Positions 1 through 6,348 of a stretch of DNA of 7,812 nt are shown here, one piece after another; position 1 is the first letter of the stretch; each line of letters starts with the position of its first letter. The notes below the pieces were generated by a model that made no database searches, was not told the DNA's origin, and saw only the letters and a list, made by a program, of their open reading frames with translations. This stretch comes from a bacterium (GTDB lineage: Bacteria; Eremiobacterota; Eremiobacteria; Baltobacterales; Baltobacteraceae), in contig JAJXVC010000085.1 of assembly GCA_021782295.1 (NCBI GenBank), positions 1 to 7,812 of the forward strand. The letters run 5' to 3'. The position numbers and the translations under genes are program-made.

Positions 1-1
1 C

Positions 2-547
2 ATTCGTATCAAACTCGCCGGTATTCCGCATGACGAGCGCTATTTCAACGAACTCATTGCCCCGCAGATCGACGGTGACGCGGTCGAGTTTCTCGGCGAG
101 GTGCGCGGGAGGCGCCGCGATGAGGTGCTCGGCGGCGCGCTGGCGTTGGTGCACATGACGACGCGCCCGGAACGCTTCGGGCTCACGTTAGTGGAGGCGA
201 TGGCCTGCGGCACTCCGGTTCTCGGAGCTCGCATGGGATCGATTCCCGAGATCATCCTCGATGGGAAAACCGGGATTCTCTGCGACGATATCGAGGCAGC
301 GGTCGCCGCCGTTCCGAAACTCGCCGCGCTCGACCGCGCCCTCTGCCGAGCGCATGTTAAAAAACATTTCAGCATCGAGCGTATGATCGACCGGTATATC
401 GACGCCTATCGCATCGCGTTGCACGAACGCTTACCGGGCGCGCCAAGTACAGCGGAGATAGCGGCACGCGCGCACGATTGGTGGGATCGCCCGATGGCGT
501 TTACGGATATTCCACCGCGCCCAAGCTCTTTGCGTTTCGCCGAATAG
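2..547 (+). CDS. Glycosyltransferase, GT4 type (C-terminal part; 5' end outside window)
   Basis: This is the C-terminal half of a GT-B fold glycosyltransferase that would transfer a sugar from a nucleotide-sugar donor, probably in cell-envelope or exopolysaccharide assembly. The open frame runs unbroken from base 2 to the TAG at 545-547 (181 codons visible), so the true start lies upstream. The donor-binding hallmark is clear: the segment around 164-220 reads RPERFGLTLVEAMACGTPVLG, which holds the E-x7-E motif and the AMACGTPV strand typical of GT4 enzymes. It is followed by GSIPEII and DGKTGILC, also conserved in this family. The last ~40 residues, after the amphipathic helix ending IALHERL, are Pro/Ala-rich and not recognisable. 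The internal ATG at 101 is not the start, because conserved-looking sequence precedes it. Acceptor and donor sugars cannot be told from this part. The gene converges on purK across a repeat-filled gap. Confidence 0.88.
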   Translation: MRIKLAGIPHDERYFNELIAPQIDGDAVEFLGEVRGRRRDEVLGGALALVHMTTRPERFGLTLVEAMACGTPVLGARMGSIPEIILDGKTGILCDDIEAAVAAVPKLAALDRALCRAHVKKHFSIERMIDRYIDAYRIALHERLPGAPSTAEIAARAHDWWDRPMAFTDIPPRPSSLRFAE

Positions 548-580
548 TCGCGCCGCTCGTCATTCCGAGATTCGGCATCG

Positions 581-665
581 GTCATCCCGAGTAGCTGCGA
601 AGCAGCGTATCGAGGGATGCGTGCGGCGCCTCGATACGCCGCGTACCGCGGCTACTCGGCGTGAC
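581..665. repeat. Imperfect palindrome with cloverleaf folding potential (REP/MITE-like)
   Basis: Four nested complementary pairings can be read directly. The outer stem joins 581-593 (gtcatcccgagta) to 653-665 (tactcggcgtgac), 13 positions with one G-T wobble and one C-C mismatch. A left hairpin GCTGC-GAA-GCAGC lies at 594-606. A central hairpin pairs 606-615 (cgtatcgagg) perfectly with 629-638 (cctcgatacg) around a 13-nt loop. A right hairpin GCCGCG-TAC-CGCGGC lies at 638-652. Together they make a cloverleaf-shaped fold for RNA or extruded DNA. Viewed as one long inverted repeat, the two arms are 35 and 37 nt. Such elements are commonly dispersed, non-coding genomic repeats, often spread by a transposase acting in trans. 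No transposase is in this window, so dispersal is inferred. Confidence 0.8.
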
Positions 666-791
666 AACGATGCTACTCGGCGTGACAACGATGCTACTCG
701 GCGTGACAACGATGCTACTCGGCGTGACAACGATGCTACTCGGCGTGACAACGATGCTACTCGGCGTGACAACGATGCTACTCGGCGTGAC
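651..791. repeat. Tandem repeat, 21-bp unit, 6 full copies plus 15 bp
   Basis: The unit is gctactcggcgtgac followed by aacgat. Copies start at 651, 672, 693, 714, 735 and 756 and are identical. A seventh, partial copy (777-791) stops after gctactcggcgtgac. The first 15 bases of the unit are the right outer arm of the adjoining palindrome (651-665), so the array looks like an expansion of that arm plus a 6-bp spacer. The identity of all copies suggests recent expansion or active homogenisation. Twenty-one bp is close to two turns of B-DNA, so every copy would face the same side of the helix. Copy number may be misassembled from short reads. Confidence 0.97.
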
Positions 792-809
792 AGATACTGC
801 AACGCGTGG

Positions 810-1940
810 CTACGGAAGCCAGCGCAGCCGACCATGTGCGCTGCGCGCCCGCTTAATCGCTGCATCGTCAACCGTTCCGTCAACGATCGCCGTAATGTGC
901 CCCATTTTACGGCGCGCGACGGCATGGTGTTTGCCGTAGAGGTGCAACACGATACTCGGGTCGGCGAGCATTTCATCGACTCCGCCGAGCGTATCGCCTT
1001 TCCCCGCGCCGAGGATATTGAGCATGATCGCGTTGGCAAAAAGGCGCGGTGGGGAGAGCGGAAGCTCGCAGATCGCGCGAACGTGCTGCTCGTATTGCGA
1101 GCATGGCGTAACGTCGATCGTATAGTGCCCACTGTTGTGCGGACGCGGTGCAATCTCGTTCACGAGTAGTTCGTTGCGTTCGTTGAGAAAAAATTCGACG
1201 CAGTAGGTTCCGACGATACCGAGTTTCCGCCCGATCGTTGCGGCCATCTCGGCTGCGCGCGTCGCCAGATCGGCCTTGATGCGGGCCGGAGCAATCGTCA
1301 TCGAGAGGATCCCTTGGTCGTGCGAATTCTCGGCGACGGGATAGGTGACGACCTGGTCTTGCGCGTTGCGCGTTGCAATGACCGAGAGTTCTTTCACAAA
1401 ATAGATCAAGCGTTCGAAGATCATCGTTGCGCCTTTGCCGGCGGCAAAGGCAGATTGAGCGGCGTCGAGCGTATCGACGCGCCATTGTCCCTTTCCGTCA
1501 TAGCCTCCGCGCACGGTCTTCATAATCGCCGGGAAGCCCACCATCATCGCCGCTTCGGAGAGATCGCCGATGCGTTCGATTTTTGCAAAATCCGCAGTCG
1601 GAATGCCGCATTCGCGAACGAACGATTTTTCCAACAGACGATCTTGCGTGATGCGCAAGACCGAACTTCCCGGTGTCACCCGAAAACCTGCGGCTTCAAG
1701 ATATTCAATCGACGCGATGGCGATATTTTCGAACTCGAAGGTGACGATATCGCTCTTCTTCCCCAACTCTTCGATCGCCACCAAATCGTCGTAGGACGCA
1801 ACGATCTGTTCGTCGGCAACTTGACCGCACGGCGAATGTTCTTGGGGATCGAGAACCGTGACGTGATAGCCCATGCGCTTGGCGTCCAGCGCGAACATGC
1901 GGCCGAGTTGGCCGCCTCCGATCACCCCCAGACGATGCAT
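810..1940 (-). CDS. purK: 5-(carboxyamino)imidazole ribonucleotide synthase PurK
   Basis: PurK is a cytosolic ATP-grasp enzyme. It uses ATP and bicarbonate to carboxylate AIR to N5-CAIR, the substrate of PurE, in de novo purine synthesis. Counting from the ATG at 1940, the 376-residue protein has the N-terminal Rossmann-like motif GGGQLGRM (8-15), the ATP-grasp loop KTVRGGYDGKGQ (141-152), FERLIYFVKELSVI (175-188), the metal/ATP-binding VEFF (248-251), the family signature NEIAPRPHNSGHYTID (261-276) and a C-terminal KMGH (345-348). The length is normal and all motifs are intact. The start is ambiguous. The ATG at 1940 overlaps the purE stop by one base (TGATG), while a GTG one codon earlier (1943) would give a 4-base overlap. 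Neither has a clear ribosome binding site, so translation is probably coupled to purE. The stop lies 18 bp from the tandem repeat array. Confidence 0.96.
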   Translation of the reverse strand: MHRLGVIGGGQLGRMFALDAKRMGYHVTVLDPQEHSPCGQVADEQIVASYDDLVAIEELGKKSDIVTFEFENIAIASIEYLEAAGFRVTPGSSVLRITQDRLLEKSFVRECGIPTADFAKIERIGDLSEAAMMVGFPAIMKTVRGGYDGKGQWRVDTLDAAQSAFAAGKGATMIFERLIYFVKELSVIATRNAQDQVVTYPVAENSHDQGILSMTIAPARIKADLATRAAEMAATIGRKLGIVGTYCVEFFLNERNELLVNEIAPRPHNSGHYTIDVTPCSQYEQHVRAICELPLSPPRLFANAIMLNILGAGKGDTLGGVDEMLADPSIVLHLYGKHHAVARRKMGHITAIVDGTVDDAAIKRARSAHGRLRWLP

Positions 1941-2425
1941 CACCGCGGCGTGCTCGCGGCAGCATCACCGTGCATACGGGCAACATAAGCAAGCAGCGCA
2001 TCGGCAACGCGCGTGTCGTGGAGCGCGATCATCCGCGCGGCGAAGAGCGCGGCGTTAACGGCACCGCCGATCGCCATCGTGGCGACCGGTACGCCGGGCG
2101 GCATCTGCACGATCGAGAGCAACGAATCGATACCGCGCAGTGCCTTCGACTGCACCGGGACGCCAATGACCGGGAGCGTGGTTTTTGCGGCGATCATGCC
2201 GGGCAAGTGGGCCGCCCCACCGGCCCCGGCGATGATGGCACGAAGCCCTCGACCGGCCGCAGCTGCGGCATATGCAAACATTTCATCGGGCATGCGATGA
2301 GCGGAAAGCACCTGCATTTCGCAGGGGATCTGCAGTGCGACGAGCGTATCGTGTGCGGGAAGCATCGTCTCCCAATCGGATCGACTCCCCATGACGATAC
2401 CGACGAGCGGCGGCGGGCTATCCAT
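1940..2425 (-). CDS. purE: N5-carboxyaminoimidazole ribonucleotide mutase PurE (class I)
   Basis: PurE isomerises N5-CAIR, made by PurK, into CAIR in de novo purine synthesis. The 161-residue length fits class I PurE, which works together with PurK, rather than the class II AIR carboxylases. Visible motifs are MGSRSDW (12-18), the active-site SAHR with His43 (41-44), the glycine-rich [11 protein letters not shown] (67-77), [22 protein letters not shown] (88-109) and the C-terminal [15 protein letters not shown] (115-129). A Met follows SAHR where Thr is usual (SAHRTP), probably neutral. The gene is first in a two-gene unit with purK directly behind it. No strong Shine-Dalgarno sequence precedes the ATG at 2425. 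Confidence 0.97.
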   Translation of the reverse strand: MDSPPPLVGIVMGSRSDWETMLPAHDTLVALQIPCEMQVLSAHRMPDEMFAYAAAAAGRGLRAIIAGAGGAAHLPGMIAAKTTLPVIGVPVQSKALRGIDSLLSIVQMPPGVPVATMAIGGAVNAALFAARMIALHDTRVADALLAYVARMHGDAAASTPR

Positions 2426-2499
2426 ATAGCGCAGGCGTTTCGCGCCGACCCAGGGCGCAACCTCGCAGCGATGCTCTGCAAAACGGAGGGGATGAAGCG
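2426..2499. promoter_or_regulatory. Divergent intergenic region between purE and the glycoside hydrolase
   Basis: These 74 bp separate two divergent genes, so they should hold promoters for both transcription units. The only clear signal is a ribosome binding site, GGAGGGG at 2485-2491, ending 8 bases before the hydrolase ATG at 2500. I see no convincing -35/-10 pair on either strand, and no recognisable purine riboswitch or PurR-like operator. Confidence 0.5.
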
Positions 2500-3681
2500 A
2501 TGGAAAGATTTCGGCTCGGCGTCAATTATTGGCCCGCTCGCAGCGCGATGTATGCCTGGGAGCGTTTCGAGGCCGCGGACTGGCGCGCCGACATGCAGCG
2601 TATCGCCGCCCTCGGCTTAGATGTCGTCCGCTTTTTTCTGCGCTGGGAGAGCTTTCAGCCGGAGATCGATCGGATCGACGAGGCTGCCCTCGCGCATTTC
2701 GACGCGGTGATGGACGCCATCGATGAGGCGGGTTTGCAGGCGATGCCGACGCTTTTTTGCGGGCACATGAGCGGCGTGAATTGGCTGCCGCCGTGGAGCC
2801 TCGACCCGGCAACGCCGCACGGACGCTTTCGCAGCATGACGCTTGCCGGCGAATCCTCGTACGGGATCGGCGATTTCTACGCTGACCCAAAGTTGCTGGA
2901 GGCGCAGAAGCTCTTCGCGCGCACGATAGCGCAGCGCGCTCGCGGGCGCCGCTCGCTCTGGTGCTGGGATCTCGGCAACGAGTTCTCCAACCTGCGCGAG
3001 CCTCGCACGCCCGAAGATGCTGCGCGCTGGAGTGCGATGCTCTCCGCGATTCTCTCCGAACACTCGGGAGTCGCTGTGACCGGCGGCATTCACGGCGAAG
3101 ACTTCGAACGCGATCGGCATATCCGGCCGTCGAGCATCTCGCTCCCGTGGCGATTTGCGACGATGCACGGCTATTCGGTCTACAGCGCGTTCGCGCGCGA
3201 TCGACTCGACGCCGAGGTCGTCCCGTATCTCTGCGAACTCGCGCGCTCGTTTACGGAAAAGCCGGTACTCTTTTCGGAGTTCGGAAACCCCGCGTGCGCA
3301 CCGAACGAAGCGCACCCTGAGCTTGCAAAACCGTTTGCCTGCCTTACCGAGCGCGAAATGGCCGACTACTGCATTGCCGTCGTCGATCGGCTGCAGAGCC
3401 GGGGTGCGCTCGGCGCGATGTGGTGGTGTTGGAGCGATTACGACGAAGCGCTCGCAGCACTTCCACCCTTCGATCTTGCAACGCACGAATTCCGCTTCGG
3501 CATGGTTCGCGCAAACGGCACATTGAAGCCGGTCGCACACGCGCTCGCAGCACTTGCGACGCGCGAGATGAGCGTGCTTCCACAGACGCATCCGCCCTTC
3601 GTCGACGAAACGGAGTACTACGCTGCGATGCCCGGAGCGATCGCCGCAAACTACGAACGGTATCTCGCCGATGTCCGATAA
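2500..3681 (+). CDS. Clan GH-A glycoside hydrolase (GH5/cellulase-like), cytoplasmic
   Basis: This is a TIM-barrel retaining glycosidase of clan GH-A, closest by eye to the GH5 'cellulase' group and endo-beta-mannosidase-like proteins. It would hydrolyse a beta-linked sugar or oligosaccharide. The 393-residue protein begins [11 protein letters not shown], a typical first barrel strand. The acid/base Glu161 sits in [11 protein letters not shown] (154-164) after strand 4, MHGYS (222-226) fits the strand 6 region, and the nucleophile Glu260 sits in [10 protein letters not shown] (255-264) after strand 7. [10 protein letters not shown] near residue 310 matches strand 8. There is no signal peptide or membrane segment, so it probably acts inside the cell on imported or recycled sugars. 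The start at 2500 is set by a strong GGAGGGG site. Its last 11 bases overlap the next gene, implying co-transcription. The substrate cannot be deduced, and the GH family assignment is less certain than the clan. Confidence 0.82.
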   Translation: MERFRLGVNYWPARSAMYAWERFEAADWRADMQRIAALGLDVVRFFLRWESFQPEIDRIDEAALAHFDAVMDAIDEAGLQAMPTLFCGHMSGVNWLPPWSLDPATPHGRFRSMTLAGESSYGIGDFYADPKLLEAQKLFARTIAQRARGRRSLWCWDLGNEFSNLREPRTPEDAARWSAMLSAILSEHSGVAVTGGIHGEDFERDRHIRPSSISLPWRFATMHGYSVYSAFARDRLDAEVVPYLCELARSFTEKPVLFSEFGNPACAPNEAHPELAKPFACLTEREMADYCIAVVDRLQSRGALGAMWWCWSDYDEALAALPPFDLATHEFRFGMVRANGTLKPVAHALAALATREMSVLPQTHPPFVDETEYYAAMPGAIAANYERYLADVR

Positions 3682-4792
3682 ACGGCACGGCATCATCGTT
3701 ACCGGCGCAAGCAGCGGCATCGGGCGCGCGATTGCGTTGCTTGCCGCCGAGCGCGGCTATGCCGTCCTTGCAATCGCGCGCCGGGCCGACCGCCTGACGA
3801 GCCTTGCCGCCGAGGTCGGCGAGCGCGCGCCCTTCGCTACGCTGGTTTGCGATATCACCGCTGCAGATGCGCCTGCCCGCATCGCCGCTGCGGCCCGCTC
3901 CGCGCTCCCACGCATCGATATTCTTCTGCACAATGCCGGTGCCGCGCGCGCGGGAACCTTGCTGGAGCAAAGCGATGCGGCGTTGCGCGAGCAGTGGGAT
4001 CTGCATCTTGCCGCTCCGCTGGCAATCACGCGCGCGTTGCTCCCGGACCTGCGCGCAACGCGCGGTACGATCGCCATGTTGGGCTCGGGGCTCGCCGTCA
4101 TGCCGGTGCCCGGTTTCGGAGCCTACTGTGCGGCAAAAGCCGCGGTACGCGCGGCATGCACGCAACTGCGTCGCGAACTTCGTCGCGACGGCATCGCCGT
4201 ATCGTACTGCGACCCGGGGGTCGTCGCAACGGAGTTCTCCACCGTCTCGGGAACAGCAGCCCCGCGATCGATGCGCCGCGCAGATCCTCGTCAGGTTGCG
4301 CGACGGCTCCTCGACGGCATCGAGCAACGACGTTCGCGGATCGACGCCAACCGCGTGCAACCGCTGCTGCTGGCGCTCGGTCGCGCCTTTCCAAAGCTCG
4401 CCGACGCGGCGATCGCGCGCATGGCCGATGGGACGAACGCCGCGCAACCCGTGGTTATGCCGCCTGCGGTGCCGCCCGTCGCATCGGCGCCGCTCCCGGA
4501 GGCAGCGCAAGCGAACGGCCTCGCTGCGGCGCTGGCGCCGCTTGCGCGCCGGATGGAGCGCGCAAAACTTCCGCCCGCATTTCTCGCCTCGCTTCTTCAA
4601 CCGAATGCGATCGTTGACGTAAACGAAGCCGCAATGCGCTGGGCCGGCATGCCGAATAAGAACGAGCGTGCACTGCTCGGCGAGGTCTTCGATGCGTTAG
4701 TGGATGCGGGCTTTTTCGAGCGGATCGATGCGCAACGCTTGCGCGTGTTACGCGAGGCGGAGTCGCTTGATCGCGACGGCGAGGAAAAATAG
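3671..4792 (+). CDS. Short-chain dehydrogenase/reductase with C-terminal extension
   Basis: This is an NAD(P)-dependent classical SDR oxidoreductase of unknown substrate. The Rossmann fold covers residues 1 to about 250. It has the cofactor motif TGASSGIG (11-18), ARR (36-38), which favours NADPH, the acidic CDIT (60-63), HNAG (87-90, normally NNAG), Ser139 in MLGSG, the catalytic Y152-CAA-K156 and the post-catalytic DPG (181-183). The Asn of the catalytic tetrad, normally in a WDVNL-like context, appears to be His112 (WDLHL). After the typical SDR end (RVQPLLLALGRAFP..., 228-240) comes a Pro/Ala-rich linker (260-278) and about 95 residues predicted helical by eye (KLPPAFLASLL, ERALLGEVFDALVDAGFFERI), which I do not recognise. 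At 373 residues it is about 100 longer than a typical SDR. It overlaps the hydrolase by 11 bases without its own Shine-Dalgarno, so translation is probably coupled. Its 3' end overlaps the convergent permease gene by 45 bp. Confidence 0.85.
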   Translation: MSDKRHGIIVTGASSGIGRAIALLAAERGYAVLAIARRADRLTSLAAEVGERAPFATLVCDITAADAPARIAAAARSALPRIDILLHNAGAARAGTLLEQSDAALREQWDLHLAAPLAITRALLPDLRATRGTIAMLGSGLAVMPVPGFGAYCAAKAAVRAACTQLRRELRRDGIAVSYCDPGVVATEFSTVSGTAAPRSMRRADPRQVARRLLDGIEQRRSRIDANRVQPLLLALGRAFPKLADAAIARMADGTNAAQPVVMPPAVPPVASAPLPEAAQANGLAAALAPLARRMERAKLPPAFLASLLQPNAIVDVNEAAMRWAGMPNKNERALLGEVFDALVDAGFFERIDAQRLRVLREAESLDRDGEEK

Positions 4793-5566
4793 CAGCGTCG
4801 CCATCAGGACGATCGTTGCGCCGCTCGAGCTCCCGAGAAAATAGGAAACGTAGAGTCCGCCGACGGTACTGACGACGCCGAACACCGCCGAGAGCAGCAG
4901 CATTGGCGTAAAACGCTTCGCGAGTTGGTAGGCTGCCGCCGCCGGGGTTACCAAAAGCGCGGCAACCAGAACGATGCCGACCGACTGCAAGGCGACGACG
5001 ATGGTCAGCGCGAGCGCAACGAGCAGCCCATAGTCGAGCCACTTCACCGGGATCCCCGCCGCCTCGGCGACGACCGGATCAAATGAGGCGAAAAGCAAGT
5101 CGCGATAGGCGAGCAATGCCGCGACGAACACGGCAGCGCCGACGACGACGATAAACGTGAGATCGCCGCGCGTCACCGAGAGAATGTCACCGAAGAGAAA
5201 GCTCTGCAGATCGAGCGTGTAGCGTGTCTGTCGGCTCATGAGAAAAATGCCGAGTGCGAATGCGGCGGTAAAGAGCACGCCTATCGAGGTATCGAGTGAG
5301 ACTTTGCCTTTGCGATGTACGAAGCCGATGCCGAGCGCCGTGAGGACGGCAACGACGGCCGCACCGAGCTGATAATCGATATTTCGCAGATAGGCGATCA
5401 CGATGCCGGCGAACGACGCGTGTGCGAGCCCGTCACCGATAAACGCGAGCTTTCGCAGCACGACGTAGGTGCCCATCATCGAACAGAGTACGCCGACGAT
5501 CAGCGCGGCGACCAACGCTCGCTGCATGAATGCGTAAGCAAAAGGGGCGAGCAGTGCGTGCATCAT
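4748..5566 (-). CDS. znuB: Metal ABC transporter permease (ABC-3 family, ZnuB-like)
   Basis: This is the integral membrane subunit of a Zn/Mn-type ABC importer; two copies would form the pore. The 272-residue protein is strongly hydrophobic with roughly eight membrane-spanning segments. Family features are RKLAFIGDGLAHASFAGI (38-55), the stretch AEAAGI, which matches the cytoplasmic coupling helix that contacts the ATPase, and VGIVLVAALLVTPAAAAYQLAKR. Length is normal for the ABC-3 family. The ATG at 5566 overlaps the upstream ATPase stop as ATGA, and GAGG (5574-5577 read on the minus strand) lies 7 bases before it. It is last in the zur-znuA-znuC-znuB operon. Its final 45 bases run into the 3' end of the dehydrogenase gene on the other strand. 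Whether the metal is zinc or manganese cannot be decided from this subunit. Confidence 0.93.
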   Translation of the reverse strand: MMHALLAPFAYAFMQRALVAALIVGVLCSMMGTYVVLRKLAFIGDGLAHASFAGIVIAYLRNIDYQLGAAVVAVLTALGIGFVHRKGKVSLDTSIGVLFTAAFALGIFLMSRQTRYTLDLQSFLFGDILSVTRGDLTFIVVVGAAVFVAALLAYRDLLFASFDPVVAEAAGIPVKWLDYGLLVALALTIVVALQSVGIVLVAALLVTPAAAAYQLAKRFTPMLLLSAVFGVVSTVGGLYVSYFLGSSSGATIVLMATLLFFLAVAIKRLRLA

Positions 5567-6348
5567 ATGCGAACCTCAGGATGTGCTTCGTGCCCTTCAT
5601 GCGGATCGTGGTCGACGCGCAGATGGCCGTGCGTGTGCGTGTGTTCGCGAATCGCGGAATATGCACCCGACGCGGCAACTTCGGCGGGGGTTCCGATCGC
5701 CAGCATGCGACGGTCGAGCACCATCAGTCGATCGAACCATTCGTCGACGCGTTCCAGATCGTGCGTGGTCATCAGCACCGGCGTTCCCCGAGCAACGACG
5801 GCACGGACGACGACGCGCATCGCTTCTTCGGTTGCGGCGTCGACGCCGGTCGTCGGCTCGTCGAGTAGGAGGAGACGCGGTTGCTGTGCGAGTGCGCGCG
5901 CGATGAAGGCTCGCTGTTGCTGTCCTCCCGAGAGTTCGGCGATATGACGCCCCGCCATCGGCGTCATCCCGACAGCATCGAGCGCTTCTGCGACCAACGC
6001 GCGATCCTGCGCTTGGAAGCGCTGCCGCCACGAGAGGTGGGCGAAGCGACCCATCGCCACCACGTCGCTCACCGTCGCCGGGAATCCCCAGTCGACCGCT
6101 TCGACTTGCGGCACGTAGGCGATCGTCCCGCGCGGCAACTTGCGCGGTTCGGTTCCGAAAACGCAGATCGTGCCGCGTTCGGGTTTGAGCAACCCGGCAA
6201 TTGTTTTAAGAAGCGTCGATTTTCCCGAACCATTTGGGCCGACGATTCCGAGCGCTTCACCGGGTCGCACGCTGAGATCGATCCCGTCGAGCGCACAGAA
6301 GGCGTCGTAACAGACCCGGATTGCGTGGAGCTCGACGTCGCAGTTCAT
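5563..6348 (-). CDS. znuC: Metal ABC transporter ATP-binding protein with His-rich tail (ZnuC-like)
   Basis: This cytoplasmic ATPase powers metal uptake through the adjoining permease. All nucleotide-binding motifs are present: Walker A GPNGSGKST (37-45), the Q-loop in YVPQ (Gln81), the signature LSGGQQQR (139-146), Walker B LLLLDEP (159-165) and the switch His196 in TTHD. Residues VEAVDWGFPATVSDVVAMGR are typical of the Zn/Mn importer subfamily. The 261-residue protein ends with an unusual tail (236-256) carrying eight His, beginning HTHTHGH and continuing DHDPHEGHEAH. That looks like a metal-binding segment for storage, sensing or feedback on transport; this role is inferred. The ATG at 6348 overlaps the upstream lipoprotein gene as ATGA, with no separate Shine-Dalgarno. 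The gene is third in the operon. Confidence 0.95.
   Translation of the reverse strand: MNCDVELHAIRVCYDAFCALDGIDLSVRPGEALGIVGPNGSGKSTLLKTIAGLLKPERGTICVFGTEPRKLPRGTIAYVPQVEAVDWGFPATVSDVVAMGRFAHLSWRQRFQAQDRALVAEALDAVGMTPMAGRHIAELSGGQQQRAFIARALAQQPRLLLLDEPTTGVDAATEEAMRVVVRAVVARGTPVLMTTHDLERVDEWFDRLMVLDRRMLAIGTPAEVAASGAYSAIREHTHTHGHLRVDHDPHEGHEAHPEVRI

Larger units (their letters stand above)
548..809. other. Convergent intergenic region filled with repeats
   Basis: This 262-bp gap lies between the stop codons of the glycosyltransferase and purK. It holds no supportable gene. Long open frames cross it on both strands only because the 21-bp repeat unit, a multiple of three, lacks stop codons in those frames. 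Its contents are a short degenerate arm copy (559-570), a cloverleaf-like palindrome (581-665) and a tandem array (651-791). There is no run of T after any stem on either strand, so it is not a classical Rho-independent terminator, although its position between convergent genes would suit transcription stopping or shielding. Confidence 0.85.

Noticed and set aside
581..665. Rho-independent terminator
   Set aside because: Stems are present, but no T-run follows on either strand, and the structure is far more complex than a simple terminator hairpin.
581..665. tRNA gene or tRNA pseudogene, because of the cloverleaf shape
   Set aside because: Arm lengths, loops and conserved bases (no TTCGA loop, no D-loop GG, no 7-nt anticodon loop) do not fit a tRNA.
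651..791. CRISPR array
   Set aside because: The repeats are directly adjacent with only a constant 6-bp spacer inside the unit. There are no variable spacers and no cas genes.
560..1169. Long open frames on both strands through the repeat array (unit-long peptide repeats such as ATRRDND)
   Set aside because: They exist only because the 21-bp unit is a multiple of three and lacks stops in those frames. They continue into purK on the wrong strand or frame, and the peptides look like no known protein.
2442..2457. Short inverted repeat gcgcc/ggcgc upstream of purE
   Set aside because: Arms of five GC-only bases are expected by chance in this composition, and the site matches no known purine operator.
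3344..4600. 418-residue minus-strand open frame opposite the hydrolase and dehydrogenase
   Set aside because: The translation is Arg/Ala-rich low complexity, typical of a GC-rich shadow frame, and the plus strand holds two well-supported enzymes there.
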